Below, piece after piece: positions 35,487 through 45,113 of a DNA stretch of 64,000 nucleotides. This DNA comes from Maritimibacter sp. HL-12. GTDB taxonomy: Bacteria; Pseudomonadota; Alphaproteobacteria; Rhodobacterales; Rhodobacteraceae. Below the pieces are notes generated by a model. The model was not told where the DNA came from and did no database searches. It worked only from the letters and a program-made list of their open reading frames with translations. The position numbers and the translations under genes were made by a program. Numbering within the stretch: position 1 is the stretch's first letter; every line of letters starts with the position of its first letter. The DNA lies in NCBI RefSeq assembly GCF_900177545.1, contig NZ_FXBQ01000001.1:2102122-2166121 (forward strand). Direction: 5' to 3'.

Positions 35487-36764
35487 ATGAATGACCTGAA
35501 CGAGACACTGCTGGCCGAAGTCGCCGCCCGGCGCGATGCCCTCGTGGCGCTGACCCAGGGCCTTGTCCGCATCCCGACGTTGAACCCGCCGGGGCGGCAT
35601 TACCGCGAACTCGTGGACTGGCTCGCCGCGCGGCTGGAGACGCACGGCTGGGAGGTCGAGCTGATCCGCGCCGAGGGCGCGCCGGGCGACAGCGACCGCT
35701 GGCCGCGCTGGAACCTCGTGGCACGGATCGCCGGCGCATCCCCGGGCGAATGCGTGCATTTCAACGGGCATCACGACGTGGTGGAAGTTGGCGAGGGCTG
35801 GACCCGCGACCCCTTCGCCGCCGAAGTGGAAGACGGGCGGATCTATGGCCGCGGCACCTGCGACATGAAGGGCGGGCTGGCCAGCGCGATCATTGCCGCG
35901 GAGGCCTTCGTTGCCGCGCGGCCGGATTTTGCCGGCACGATCGAAGTGAGCGCCACGGCCGACGAGGAATCGGGTGGCTACGGCGGCGTCGCCTATCTCG
36001 CGGAACGGGGCTATTTCAGCCCCGAGCGGGTGCAGCATGTCATCATCCCCGAGCCGCTGGGCAAGGATCGCATCTGCCTCGGCCATCGCGGCGTGTGGTG
36101 GGCCGAGATCGAAACCAAGGGGCGCATCGCGCATGGCTCCATGCCCTTCCTCGGCGACAGCGCGATCCGTCACATGGGTGCGGTGCTTGAAGAGATGGAG
36201 CGCGCGTTGTTCCCCCTGCTCGCGGGCAAGAGCACCGAGATGCCGGTGGTGCCGGACGGCGCGAAGCAATCGACGCTCAACATCAACTCGATCCACGGCG
36301 GCGAGGCGGAGCCGGAACCCGGCTTCACCGGTTTCCCCGCGCCTTGCGTCGCCGACCGGTGCCGCATCGTGATCGACCGGCGCTTCCTGATCGAGGAAGA
36401 CATCGCCGAGGTGAAGGACGAGGTGCGGGCGCTGATGGAGCGGGTGAAGGCGGCACGGCCGGGTTTTGCCTACGAGATCCGCGAATTGCACGAGGTGATC
36501 CCGACGATGACCGACAGGGAGGCCCCGGTGGTGCGCTCGACGGCGGCGGCGATCGAAAAGGTGCTGGGCGGGCGTCCCGACTACGTGGTGAGCCCCGGCA
36601 CCTATGACCAGAAGCACATCGACCGGATCGGCCGCTTGCACAACTGCATCGCCTACGGGCCGGGCGTGCTCGATCTTGCCCACCAGCCCGACGAGTGGAT
36701 CGGGATCGACGACATGATCGACAGCGCAGGCGTGATGGCGCTGGTGCTGGCGGAACTGCTCTGA
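35487..36764 (+). CDS. M20-family metallo-deacylase (ArgE/DapE/CPG2 group)
   Basis: A 425-residue zinc-dependent hydrolase that removes acyl groups from amino acids or cleaves short peptides. M20 motifs are in order: FNGHHDVVEVGEGW with the first metal His and Asp, YGRGTCDMKGGLAS with the bridging Asp, SATADEESGGYGGV with the catalytic and metal Glu, and PGTYDQKHIDRIG near the C-terminus with the last metal ligand. The dimerisation domain lies between (about residues 195-310). No signal peptide. ArgE, DapE and carboxypeptidase G2-like activities cannot be separated by sequence reading alone. Confidence 0.88.
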   Translation: MNDLNETLLAEVAARRDALVALTQGLVRIPTLNPPGRHYRELVDWLAARLETHGWEVELIRAEGAPGDSDRWPRWNLVARIAGASPGECVHFNGHHDVVEVGEGWTRDPFAAEVEDGRIYGRGTCDMKGGLASAIIAAEAFVAARPDFAGTIEVSATADEESGGYGGVAYLAERGYFSPERVQHVIIPEPLGKDRICLGHRGVWWAEIETKGRIAHGSMPFLGDSAIRHMGAVLEEMERALFPLLAGKSTEMPVVPDGAKQSTLNINSIHGGEAEPEPGFTGFPAPCVADRCRIVIDRRFLIEEDIAEVKDEVRALMERVKAARPGFAYEIRELHEVIPTMTDREAPVVRSTAAAIEKVLGGRPDYVVSPGTYDQKHIDRIGRLHNCIAYGPGVLDLAHQPDEWIGIDDMIDSAGVMALVLAELL

Positions 36765-36833
36765 GCGGCCACCCGGAACCGCGCCAACCGGATAGCGCTG
36801 GCGGCCACGCCTCGGTCTGCCTAGATTGAGATC

Positions 36834-38144
36834 ATGGCCGATCTGTTCGACACCGTTCCAGGCCCCGCGCCCGAAAGTGCCCCGCGCCCGCTGGCCGACC
36901 GGTTGCGCCCGCGCGCGCTTTCGGAGGTGATCGGGCAGGACGAGGTGCTCGGGCCGGAGGGGCCGCTCGGGGTGATGCTGGCTTCGGGCTCGCTCGGCTC
37001 GCTGGTGCTCTGGGGGCCGCCGGGCGTGGGCAAGACCACCATCGCGCGGCTGCTCGCGCGCGAGACCGATCTGCATTTCGTTCAGATCAGCGCGATTTTC
37101 ACCGGGGTTCAGGAGCTGCGCAAGGTGTTCGAAGCGGCCAAGCACCGCCGCGCCAACGGGCAGGGTACGCTCCTGTTCGTCGATGAGGTTCACCGTTTCA
37201 ACAAGGCCCAGCAGGACGGTTTCCTGCCGCACATGGAGGACGGCACGATCCTGCTGGTGGGGGCGACGACCGAGAACCCGTCGTTCGAGCTGAATGCGGC
37301 GCTGCTGAGCCGGGCGCAGGTGCTGGTGCTCAAGCGCCTCGGCCCGGCCGATCTGGAACGGCTGGCGCAGCGCGCGGAGAAAGACCTCGGCCGCGCCCTG
37401 CCGCTCGACGGCCCGGCGCGCGAGGCGCTGATCGAGATGGCGGATGGCGACGGCCGGGCGCTTCTGAACCTGATCGAACAGGTGATGGCGTGGAAGGTCG
37501 GCGGCAAGCTCGACCGCGACGCGCTCGCCACCCGCCTGATGCGCCGGGCCGCGCGCTACGACAAGTCGGGCGACGAGCACTACAACCTGATCTCGGCCTT
37601 GCACAAATCGGTGCGCGGCTCGGACCCCGACGCCGCCCTCTACTGGTTCAACCGGATGCTGCTCGGCGGCGAAGATCCGCGTTTCCTTGCCCGCAGGCTC
37701 ACAAGGATGGCGGTGGAGGATATCGGGCTGGCCGATCCGCAGGCCAACGCGGTCTGCCTCCATGCCTGGGAAACCTACGAGCGGCTCGGCAGCCCTGAAG
37801 GGGAGCTGGCGCTGGCGCAGGCGGTGATTTACCTCGCGCTCGCGCCGAAATCGAACGCGGCCTACGTCGCGCAGAAACAGGCAGCGGCGGCAGCGAAGAA
37901 GACCGGATCGGAACCGCCACCCAAGCATATCCTGAATGCGCCGACCAAGCTGATGGACGAGCAGGGATACGGCGCGGGCTATGCCTATGACCACGATGCG
38001 CCGGATGCCTTTTCGGGGCAGAACTACTTCCCTGACGGCATGAAGCGCGGCGTCTATTACCTGCCGCCCGAACGCGGCTTCGAGCGCGACCTCAAGAAGC
38101 GTGTCGAGTGGTTCGCCAAGCTGCGCGCCAAGCGGCAAACTTGA
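36834..38144 (+). CDS. rarA: Replication-associated recombination protein A
   Basis: This 436-residue AAA+ ATPase of the clamp-loader clade (RarA/MgsA) acts at stalled forks and on SSB-coated DNA. Walker A is GPPGVGKTTIARLLA at about residues 62-76, Walker B is LLFVDEVHRFNKAQQDG, sensor-1 is GATTENPSFELN, and the C-terminal part has the RarA tetramerisation segment (YWFNRMLLGGEDPRFLARRL) and NYFPDGM. N-terminal PLADRLRPRALSEVIGQDE is the usual clamp-loader start. Length and order are normal. It precedes the fluC gene by 31 bases. Confidence 0.96.
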   Translation: MADLFDTVPGPAPESAPRPLADRLRPRALSEVIGQDEVLGPEGPLGVMLASGSLGSLVLWGPPGVGKTTIARLLARETDLHFVQISAIFTGVQELRKVFEAAKHRRANGQGTLLFVDEVHRFNKAQQDGFLPHMEDGTILLVGATTENPSFELNAALLSRAQVLVLKRLGPADLERLAQRAEKDLGRALPLDGPAREALIEMADGDGRALLNLIEQVMAWKVGGKLDRDALATRLMRRAARYDKSGDEHYNLISALHKSVRGSDPDAALYWFNRMLLGGEDPRFLARRLTRMAVEDIGLADPQANAVCLHAWETYERLGSPEGELALAQAVIYLALAPKSNAAYVAQKQAAAAAKKTGSEPPPKHILNAPTKLMDEQGYGAGYAYDHDAPDAFSGQNYFPDGMKRGVYYLPPERGFERDLKKRVEWFAKLRAKRQT

Positions 38145-38175
38145 CAAGCCGCCCCGGAGCGTCAAGGAAGCGCCC

Positions 38176-38556
38176 ATGAACCTGACCCTTCTCTTCGTGG
38201 CGCTCGGCGGTGCCCTCGGTGCCTCGGCGCGCTATCTCACCAACGTCGCGGTCGCCCGCACGGTTGGCTTTGGCTTTCCCTATGCCACGATCCTTGTGAA
38301 CGTGGTGGGCTCGTTCCTGATGGGGGTGCTCGTGGTGGTGCTGGCGCGCAAGGGCGGGCAGGCCTATGCCCCCTTCCTGATGACCGGGGTGCTCGGCGGT
38401 TTTACCACCTTCTCGGCGTTCTCGCTCGACACGCTCACCCTGTTTGAACGTGGCGAGACCGGGTTGGCCGGGCTCTACGTCGGGCTTTCGGTGGCGCTGT
38501 CGCTCGGCGCGATCGGCCTTGGCATTCTCGCCACCCGCGCGGTGCTGCTGCCATGA
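38176..38556 (+). CDS. crcB: Fluoride channel FluC/CrcB
   Basis: A 126-residue dual-topology fluoride exporter with four membrane helices. Family marks: GGALGASARYLTN at the N-terminus, NVVGSFLMGVL (the Asn lining the pore), and GVLGGFTTFSAFSLDT, the Phe-box and polar track. The start at 38176 gives the usual short N-terminus. The upstream gap is only 31 bases, too short for a fluoride riboswitch, so expression probably comes from the rarA promoter. Its stop overlaps the next gene by ATGA. Confidence 0.95.
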   Translation: MNLTLLFVALGGALGASARYLTNVAVARTVGFGFPYATILVNVVGSFLMGVLVVVLARKGGQAYAPFLMTGVLGGFTTFSAFSLDTLTLFERGETGLAGLYVGLSVALSLGAIGLGILATRAVLLP

Positions 38557-39608
38557 GCGGGGTGCAGGTGCTCACCGTGGCCGCGGGCGAAGGCGACCAG
38601 AGGCTCGACCGCTGGTTTCGCCGGCGCTTCCCGCATGTGTCGCAGGGGCGGATCGAGAAGATGTGCCGCAAAGGTGAAGTCCGGGTCGATGGCGGGCGGG
38701 TGAAACCGGCCACCCGGATCGAGGAAGGGCAGGAGGTTCGTATTCCGCCCTTGCCGGACGAGGCCGCGCCTGCACCGAAGCCGCAGGCCCCGCGCGTTTC
38801 CGATGCCGACACGAAGATGATCCAGGCCGCCGTGCTTTACCGCGACGATCACATCATCGCGCTCAACAAGCCGCCGGGGCTGCCGAGCCAGGGCGGCTCG
38901 AAACAGACCCGCCATGTCGACGGGCTGGCCGAGGCGCTGCGCTTCGGGCTGGAGGAAAAGCCGCGGCTCGTGCACCGGCTCGACAAGGACACCTCGGGCG
39001 TTCTGATCATGGCGCGCACCCGCGCGGTGGCGAAGGCGCTCACCGATGCCTTCCGCGCCCGCGATGCGCGCAAGATCTACTGGGCGGTGGTGGCGGGCGT
39101 GCCCAGCCCGCGCCGGGGCACGGTGAAATGGGGGCTGGTGAAGGCGCCCGGCCACGGCGGGCAGGGCGAGGGCGAGAAGATGCTCTGCGTTCACCCGTCC
39201 GAGATCGACTCGACGCCCGGTGCCAAGCGCGCGGTAACCGATTATGCCGTGGTGCAGAACCTCGGCAGCCGCGCGGCCTGGGTGGCGCTGGAGCCTGTCA
39301 CCGGCCGCACCCACCAGTTGCGCGCGCACATGGCCGAGATGGGGCACCCGATCGTCGGCGATGGAAAATACGGCGGTTCGGGGCAGGAAAACCTCGGCGA
39401 CGGCTGGGGCGCGATGCTGGGCGGCGACATTTCGCGAAAGCTGCATCTGCATGCCCGCACGCTCAGCCTCACCCACCCGGTGACGCGAAAGCCGCTCACC
39501 TTCACCGCCCCGTTGCCCGAACACATGGCGCGGTCCTGGGCAAGCCTCGGCTTCGACGAGGTCGAGGTGCCGGACGATCCTTTCGCGGAGGATGGCGGGT
39601 GGACCTGA
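38553..39608 (+). CDS. RluC/RluD-type 23S rRNA pseudouridine synthase
   Basis: A 351-residue RNA-modifying enzyme. An N-terminal S4 RNA-binding domain (QRLDRWFRRRFPHVSQGRIE, then GEVRVDGGRVKPATRIEEGQ) is followed by the RsuA/RluA catalytic domain with LVHRLDKDTSGVLIMAR, where Asp144 is the catalytic base. GRTHQLRAHMAEMGHPIVGD is the second conserved block. S4 plus this catalytic block fits RluC or RluD more than RluA. The start overlaps the fluC stop by four bases. Exact target uridines cannot be told. Confidence 0.9.
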   Translation: MSGVQVLTVAAGEGDQRLDRWFRRRFPHVSQGRIEKMCRKGEVRVDGGRVKPATRIEEGQEVRIPPLPDEAAPAPKPQAPRVSDADTKMIQAAVLYRDDHIIALNKPPGLPSQGGSKQTRHVDGLAEALRFGLEEKPRLVHRLDKDTSGVLIMARTRAVAKALTDAFRARDARKIYWAVVAGVPSPRRGTVKWGLVKAPGHGGQGEGEKMLCVHPSEIDSTPGAKRAVTDYAVVQNLGSRAAWVALEPVTGRTHQLRAHMAEMGHPIVGDGKYGGSGQENLGDGWGAMLGGDISRKLHLHARTLSLTHPVTRKPLTFTAPLPEHMARSWASLGFDEVEVPDDPFAEDGGWT

Positions 39609-40282
39609 GCCTCGTGGTCTTCGATGTCGATGGCACGCTGATCGACAGCCAGGATTCCATCGTCACGGCGATGCACCGGGCCTTCGCGGGCGCCGGTCGC
39701 CCGATGCCGGACCGCGCCGAGGTGCTTTCGGTGGTCGGGCTTTCGCTCGCCGACGCGGTGGCCCGGCTTGCGCCGGATCTTGACGCGCACGAGGTCGCGG
39801 ATGCAGTGGACCGCTACCGTGCCGCCTTCATCGGGCTGCGGGCGGAGACCGGCGGCGAGGCCACCGCGCCGCTCTACCCCGGTGCGCGCGCGGCGATCGA
39901 GGCGCTGCATGCGCGCCCTGAAGTGCTGCTCGGCGTGGCCACCGGCAAGGCCCGACGCGGACTTGACCACGCCTTCGCCGGCCATGATCTCGACCGCTTC
40001 TTCGTCACCCGGCAGACCGCCGACCACCACCCGTCGAAGCCGCACCCGGCCATGCTGGAAGCGGCGCTGGCAGAAACCGGTGTCGTCCCCGGGCGGGCGG
40101 TGATGGTGGGCGATACCACCTTCGATATCGAGATGGCGCGCGCTGCAGGCGTTCTGCCGATTGGCGTGGCCTGGGGCTATCATCCGCCCGAGGCGCTGCA
40201 GGCGGCCGGGGCGGCGATGGTTCTGCAGAGCTTCGCGCAGCTTCCCGACGCGCTCGACCAGATCTGGAAGGTCTCGGCATGA
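39599..40282 (+). CDS. HAD-family hydrolase, phosphoglycolate-phosphatase-like
   Basis: A 227-residue haloacid-dehalogenase-type phosphatase. Motif I is FDVDGTLIDSQ with nucleophile Asp and acid/base Asp, motif II is GVATGKARRG, motif III the Lys of HHPSKPHPAML, and motif IV VMVGDTTFDIEMARAAG. A helical C1 cap sits between motifs I and II. No ATG is well placed; GTG at 39599 starts the protein with VDLSLVVFDVDG and overlaps the pseudouridine-synthase stop by ten bases, so translation is coupled. Gph-like activity is plausible but not proven. Next gene overlaps by ATGA. Confidence 0.88.
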   Translation: MDLSLVVFDVDGTLIDSQDSIVTAMHRAFAGAGRPMPDRAEVLSVVGLSLADAVARLAPDLDAHEVADAVDRYRAAFIGLRAETGGEATAPLYPGARAAIEALHARPEVLLGVATGKARRGLDHAFAGHDLDRFFVTRQTADHHPSKPHPAMLEAALAETGVVPGRAVMVGDTTFDIEMARAAGVLPIGVAWGYHPPEALQAAGAAMVLQSFAQLPDALDQIWKVSA

Positions 40283-40998
40283 GTGGCGCGTGGCAGCCGA
40301 AACGGTTTTGGGAGAAGTCCGAAGTTGTGCCGGCGGAGGGTGGATACACCGTGGCGCTTGACGGTCGTCCGGTGCGCACGCCCGCCAAGGCCGCGCTGGT
40401 GATGCCGACGCGTGCCCTGGCCGAAGCCGTGGCGCGGGAATGGGACGCGCAGGACGACCTGATCAAGCCGCAGACCATGCCGCTCACCCGCAGCGCCAAT
40501 TCGGCAATCGACAAGGTGGCCAAGCAGCATGACGAGGTTGCGGCCCTGCTCGCGGCCTATGGCGAAACCGATCTGCTCTGCTACCGCGCCGAACAACCGG
40601 TGGACCTCGTGGCCCGGCAGGCTGCGGCCTGGGACCCGCTGCTGGACTGGGCGGCCGACCGTCTGGAGGCCCGGTTGCGGCCGACATCCGGCATCGTTCC
40701 GATGCCGCAAGACCCCGATGCACTCGCGCAACTGGCCGCGCAAACCCGCGCCTTCGATCCCTTCGCGCTCGCGGGTTTTCACGATCTGGTTGCGCTCAGC
40801 GGCTCGCTGATCCTCGGGTTTGCAACGGTTCATCGCGTCGAAAGCCCCGAAACGATCTGGCAGATCTCTCGAATCGACGAATCGTGGCAGCAGGCGCAAT
40901 GGGGCGAGGACGAGGAAGCGGCTGCGCACACAGCGCTGAAAAAACAGGCATTTCTCGATGCGGCGCGGTTTTTTTCGCTTCTTGAGCGCGACGATTGA
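40279..40998 (+). CDS. ATP12-family chaperone for F1-ATPase alpha subunit
   Basis: A 239-residue assembly factor of the ATP12 family, shared by alphaproteobacteria and mitochondria; it binds the F1 alpha subunit during ATP synthase assembly. Recognisable segments are KRFWEKSEVVPAEGGYTVAL, LDGRPVRTPAKAALVMPTRA, AVAREWDAQDDLIKPQTMPL, and YRAEQPVDLVARQAAAWDPL, ending with WGEDEEAAAHTALKKQAFLD. The length matches. Its start overlaps the HAD gene by ATGA, ending the tight run that begins at rarA/fluC. F1 subunit genes are not in the window. Confidence 0.92.
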   Translation: MSGAWQPKRFWEKSEVVPAEGGYTVALDGRPVRTPAKAALVMPTRALAEAVAREWDAQDDLIKPQTMPLTRSANSAIDKVAKQHDEVAALLAAYGETDLLCYRAEQPVDLVARQAAAWDPLLDWAADRLEARLRPTSGIVPMPQDPDALAQLAAQTRAFDPFALAGFHDLVALSGSLILGFATVHRVESPETIWQISRIDESWQQAQWGEDEEAAAHTALKKQAFLDAARFFSLLERDD

Positions 40999-41202
40999 GC
41001 GCGCACAGACCCGCTGCGGCGAATTCCCGTGAGATCGCCTTGGTTTAGGGAAATGCCTATCTGGACCAAAGTCTTGACCGATCGGACGGAATCCGCCCAA
41101 ACTGATCCGGTGGAGGGGGGAATTCCCGCTTCGTATCGGCCCCGGCGCAAAGCCGGTCAACGAGACGCCCCTGACAGGGCGAAAATTCAGGAAGAGGTAA
41201 TC

Positions 41203-42219
41203 ATGAAAAGAACCGTTATTCTTGGCGCCCTGACCGCAGCCGGCTTTGCCGCTGGCGCGGCCTCGGCCGCGACGCTGGATGACGTCAAGGCGCGTGGCAC
41301 GCTGAACTGTGGCGTGGCAACCGGCGTGCCGGGCTTCGCTGCGCCGGATTCCAGCGGCGAATGGGCTGGCTTCGATGTGGCCGTGTGCCGCGCCGTTGCC
41401 GCCGCCACGCTGGGCGATCCCTCGGCTGTAGAATTCGTGCCGACCACCGGCAAGACGCGCTTCACCGCGCTCGCGTCGGGCGAAGTGGACATGCTCGCCC
41501 GAAACACCACCTGGACCTTCTCGCGTGACGTCGATCTGAAGTTCGAGTTCGTCGGCGTGAACTACTACGACGGTCAGGGCTTCATGGTGCCCAAGGAACT
41601 GGGCGTGAGCTCGGCCAAGGAACTCGATGGCGCGACTGTCTGCATCCAGACCGGCACCACCACCGAGCTCAACCTCGCCGACTACTTCCGTGTGAACGGC
41701 ATGAGCTACGAGCCCGTGCCGATCGAAACCAACGCCGAGGCCCAGCAGCAGTATCTCGCCGGCGCCTGCGACGTCTACACCACCGACGCTTCCGGCCTTG
41801 CCGCGACACGCGCCACCTTCGAAGTCCCGACGGATCACGCGATCCTTCCAGAGATCATCTCGAAAGAGCCGCTCGGGCCGCTCGTGCGCCACGGCGACAA
41901 CGAGTGGGGCGACATCGTGCGCTGGACCCTCAATGCGCTGATCGCCGCCGAGGAATACGGCGTGACCTCGGCCAACATCGACGAGATGCTGGGCGGCACC
42001 GACAACCCCGAGATCAACCGCCTGCTCGGCACCGAGGGCAATCTCGGCGAAATGTTCGGCCTCGAGTCGGACTGGGCCGTGCACGCGATCAAGGTTGGCG
42101 GCAACTACGGCGAGATCTTCGCCCGCCACATCGGTGAAGACACCCCGATCGGGCTTGCCCGTGGTCTGAACGCCCAATACCGCGACGGTGGCATCCTCTA
42201 CGCGCCGCCGTTCCGTTAA
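41203..42219 (+). CDS. aapJ: General L-amino-acid ABC transporter substrate-binding protein
   Basis: This periplasmic receptor (338 residues) serves the broad-specificity amino-acid importer AapJQMP/BztABCD. The signal peptide is MKRTVILGALTAAGFAAGAASA, and GAAGAGGTAATC is the translation site. Class-3 features are visible: LDDVKARGTLNCGVATGVPG, GEWAGFDVAVCRAVAAATLG, TTGKTRFTALASGEVDMLAR, and two Cys pairs. The C-terminal NAQYRDGGILYAPPFR is typical of this subfamily. A strong hairpin follows its stop before aapQ, as expected for a receptor needed in excess. Confidence 0.95.
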   Translation: MKRTVILGALTAAGFAAGAASAATLDDVKARGTLNCGVATGVPGFAAPDSSGEWAGFDVAVCRAVAAATLGDPSAVEFVPTTGKTRFTALASGEVDMLARNTTWTFSRDVDLKFEFVGVNYYDGQGFMVPKELGVSSAKELDGATVCIQTGTTTELNLADYFRVNGMSYEPVPIETNAEAQQQYLAGACDVYTTDASGLAATRATFEVPTDHAILPEIISKEPLGPLVRHGDNEWGDIVRWTLNALIAAEEYGVTSANIDEMLGGTDNPEINRLLGTEGNLGEMFGLESDWAVHAIKVGGNYGEIFARHIGEDTPIGLARGLNAQYRDGGILYAPPFR

Positions 42220-42230
42220 GGCACAAGGCG

Positions 42231-42258
42231 AAGGGCGCGGTTCAGGCCGCGCCCTTTT
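42231..42258 (+). terminator. Strong hairpin with T-run between aapJ and aapQ, partial terminator
   Basis: AAGGGCGCGG (42231-42240) pairs perfectly with CCGCGCCCTT (42247-42256) around TTCAGG, followed by TTTT including the end of the arm. It lies 11 bases after the aapJ stop. As aapQMP need the same message, it is likely leaky, setting high receptor to permease ratios. Confidence 0.75.
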
Positions 42259-42348
42259 CCGATCAAGTCAAAAAAAATACAAAATCAAACACCTGGCCGC
42301 AGGGACGCAACCGCGCATCGTGCGAAGCCGGGACGACGGGGAAATCAC

Positions 42349-43617
42349 ATGACGGCACTGACTGACCCCCAAAAGGAGTCGTTTCGTCTGTCGATGTTGC
42401 TGAACGACAGCCGGTATCGGTCGATCACCATCCAGATCGTCACGCTCATCGCGTTTCTGACCCTGATCGGCTGGCTGCTGAACAACACCGCCCAGAACCT
42501 TGCCGACCTTGGAAAAGAGCCGAGTTTCCGGTTTCTGACCCAGCCCTCGGGCTATGATATCAACCAGCGGCTGCTCGAATACACCAGCCAGGACACCAAC
42601 CTGCGCGCGGCCTTCCTGGGCCTGCTCAACACCCTGATCGTGGCGATCATGGGCTGCATCGCGGCAACGGTTGTCGGAGTGATCGTGGGTGTTCTGAGGC
42701 TTTCCAACAACTGGATCGTCGCGCGGCTGATGACCTTCTATGTCGAGATCTTCCGCAACGTGCCGGTGCTTCTCTGGATCGTTTTCACCATGGCGATCCT
42801 GATTGAATCCCTGCCGGCGCCGAACAAGTTTCGCGGCGACACGCCCGAGGCGAGCATGCTGCTCGGCGACAGCGTGGCGCTCACCAACCGGGGCTTCTAT
42901 GTTCCCGAACCCTTGTTTTCCCGCAGCCTCGGCGATCTCGACGTGCTTGGGGATGCCTCCTTGCGTTTCGGGATCAGTCTCGATCTGGTTGCCATCGTCG
43001 CGACCCTGCTTGCGGGCGTGCTTCTGGCAGGGCTTTTTGCCAAGCGCGCCAACCGGATCCAGGCGGCGACAGGGGTTCGGCCAAAAACCTGGCATTGGCG
43101 GCTCGGCGTGATCGTGCTGCCGACGGCGGCGCTGCTTGCCTATCTCGGCCTGCACTGGGGCCATCCCGAACTCCGCGGCTTCAACTTCCAGGGCGGCACC
43201 TACATGCGCAATTCGCTGATTGCGCTCTGGCTCGCGCTGTCGCTCTACACCGCCGCCTTCATCGCGGAGATCGTGCGCGCGGGCATTCTCGCGATCTCGA
43301 AGGGCCAGACCGAGGCCGCCGCCGCGCTCGGGCTGCGGTCGCGCCGGATCATGAGCCTCGTGGTGCTGCCGCAGGCGTTGCGCGTGATCGTGCCGCCGCT
43401 GATCTCGCAATACCTCAACCTCACCAAGAACTCCTCGCTGGCCATCGCGGTGGGCTACATGGACATCACCGGCACGCTGATGGGGATCACCCTCAACCAG
43501 ACCGGCCGGGAACTTGAGACGGTGCTGATGACCATGCTCATCTACCTCACCATCTCGCTGGTGATCTCGGGGGCGATGAACATCTACAACAATTCCGTGA
43601 AGCTGCAGGAGCGCTGA
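42349..43617 (+). CDS. aapQ: General L-amino-acid ABC transporter permease AapQ
   Basis: A 422-residue permease of the His/Glu/Gln/Arg type, longer than the usual 220-240 residues because of a family-typical insertion between the first helix and the core. N-terminal segment ITIQIVTLIAFLTLIGWLLN, core start AAFLGLLNTLIVAIMGCIAA, and the coupling loop GQTEAAAALGLRSRRIMSLV followed by VLPQALRV. LNLTKNSSLAIAVGYMDITG is a characteristic C-terminal block. GGGGAA precedes its ATG. aapM begins one base after its stop. Confidence 0.94.
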   Translation: MTALTDPQKESFRLSMLLNDSRYRSITIQIVTLIAFLTLIGWLLNNTAQNLADLGKEPSFRFLTQPSGYDINQRLLEYTSQDTNLRAAFLGLLNTLIVAIMGCIAATVVGVIVGVLRLSNNWIVARLMTFYVEIFRNVPVLLWIVFTMAILIESLPAPNKFRGDTPEASMLLGDSVALTNRGFYVPEPLFSRSLGDLDVLGDASLRFGISLDLVAIVATLLAGVLLAGLFAKRANRIQAATGVRPKTWHWRLGVIVLPTAALLAYLGLHWGHPELRGFNFQGGTYMRNSLIALWLALSLYTAAFIAEIVRAGILAISKGQTEAAAALGLRSRRIMSLVVLPQALRVIVPPLISQYLNLTKNSSLAIAVGYMDITGTLMGITLNQTGRELETVLMTMLIYLTISLVISGAMNIYNNSVKLQER

Positions 43618-43618
43618 T

Positions 43619-45100
43619 ATGACCGATCTGTCCTATGTCCGCACCGAGATGCTTCCCGAGCGCGATCCGCCGATCTCGACGAGCGGGGTGATCGGCTGGA
43701 TCCGCGCCAACCTGTTTGACGGGATTTCCAACTCCGTGCTCACGATCGCCTCTCTCGCGTTCATCTACTGGGTGCTCAGCCATTTCATACCGTGGTTCTG
43801 GTCGCCGACGTGGAACGGCAGTTCGCTCGGCAATTGCCGAGAGATGATCGGGGCCGCCGGCAAGGAAGGCGGTGCCTGCTGGGGGGTGATCAACGAACGC
43901 TGGCCGCAGATCCTGTTCGGTTTCTACCCCGAGGAATTGCGCTGGCGGCCGATCCTTGCCTTCGTGCTGATGTTCGTGGCGTTGATCCCGATCCTGTTCA
44001 ACATGATCTCGCGGCGGTGGAACTGGTTCCTCCTTGCGCTGGTGCTGTTCGCGGCGGTTTCCTTCGTGGGGTCTGGCGTCATCGCCGTACTGGTGCAGAT
44101 CGTTCTCGCCGTGACGATGGCCTATGTCGGCTGGCAGATCGTGACGACCAAGGGTGCCGACCGTGCCGATCAGATCAAGGCGGGCGCGAAACGTCTGCCC
44201 AATCCGCTGTTGTTTTCAGCGGCATTCGTTTTCATCATGCCGTGGCTGCTTTGGGGCGGAACCATCTGGACCCCGCTTGCCGCCGCCTTCGGCTTTGGTG
44301 TTGGCTGGGGGGCCTTTCGACTGGTCTCCCCGAAGTTCGGGGATCTTGCCGGGCTGATCCTCGGCGTGGTTACAACCTTCGTCTGGTGGCTGGTGCTCAC
44401 CGGTCCGGTTGCCTCGGGGTTAAACGGGGTTCTCCCTGTCGGGCTCGAACCGGTGCAAAGCCGCAATTTTGGCGGCCTCCTGCTCTCGGTCACCATCGGC
44501 GTGGTTGCGATCTCGGTCTCTCTGCCGCTCGGGATCGTGCTGGCGCTTGGCCGCCAATCCGACCTGATGCTGGTGAAGTGGATGTCGGTGGGGTTCATCG
44601 AGTTCATCCGCGGCGTGCCGTTGATCACGCTGCTGTTCGTGGCCTCGTTCCTGCTCAACGTCTTCATGCCGCCGGGCACCAATTTCGACATCATCCTGCG
44701 GGTCATCATCATGGCCACGCTGTTCTCGGCGGCCTATATCGCCGAGGTCGTGCGGGGCGGGCTCGCGGCGCTGCCGAAAGGGCAGTACGAGGCCGCGGAT
44801 GCGCTGGGGCTCGATTACTGGAAGGCGCAGCGGCTGATCATCATGCCGCAGGCGCTCAAAATCTCGATCCCCGGCATCGTGTCGACCTTCATCGGGTTGT
44901 TCAAGGATACCACGCTGGTGTCGATCATCGGCCTGCTCGACCCGATCGGGCTGTCGAACTCGATCCGCGCCGACACGGCCTGGAACGGGGTGGTCTGGGA
45001 GCTTTACGGCTTCATTGCCTTCCTGTTCTTCATCCTCACCTTCTCAATGTCACGCTATTCCATGTATCTCGAGCGCCGTCTGCGCACGGATCATCGTTAA
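43619..45100 (+). CDS. aapM: General L-amino-acid ABC transporter permease AapM
   Basis: Second permease of the Aap importer, 493 residues. A long N-terminal half has several extra hydrophobic segments ([59 protein letters not shown] and more) before the conserved core [20 protein letters not shown]. The coupling loop is [20 protein letters not shown] with [27 protein letters not shown] is typical of AapM/BztC. This is at the long end of the family. The ATPase gene starts 13 bases on, behind GGGAGAACC. Confidence 0.94.
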   Translation: MTDLSYVRTEMLPERDPPISTSGVIGWIRANLFDGISNSVLTIASLAFIYWVLSHFIPWFWSPTWNGSSLGNCREMIGAAGKEGGACWGVINERWPQILFGFYPEELRWRPILAFVLMFVALIPILFNMISRRWNWFLLALVLFAAVSFVGSGVIAVLVQIVLAVTMAYVGWQIVTTKGADRADQIKAGAKRLPNPLLFSAAFVFIMPWLLWGGTIWTPLAAAFGFGVGWGAFRLVSPKFGDLAGLILGVVTTFVWWLVLTGPVASGLNGVLPVGLEPVQSRNFGGLLLSVTIGVVAISVSLPLGIVLALGRQSDLMLVKWMSVGFIEFIRGVPLITLLFVASFLLNVFMPPGTNFDIILRVIIMATLFSAAYIAEVVRGGLAALPKGQYEAADALGLDYWKAQRLIIMPQALKISIPGIVSTFIGLFKDTTLVSIIGLLDPIGLSNSIRADTAWNGVVWELYGFIAFLFFILTFSMSRYSMYLERRLRTDHR

Positions 45101-45113
45101 GGGAGAACCCCAG

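Noticed and set aside
38145-38175. Possible fluoride riboswitch upstream of fluC
   Set aside because: Only 31 bases lie between rarA and fluC, too few for the aptamer, and no matching fold is seen.
35409-38177. Open frame of more than 900 codons on the minus strand opposite the M20 deacylase and rarA genes
   Set aside because: It mirrors real plus-strand genes with strong motifs, is His/Arg/Gly-rich in the low-complexity way typical of antisense frames in high-GC DNA, and has no recognisable domain.
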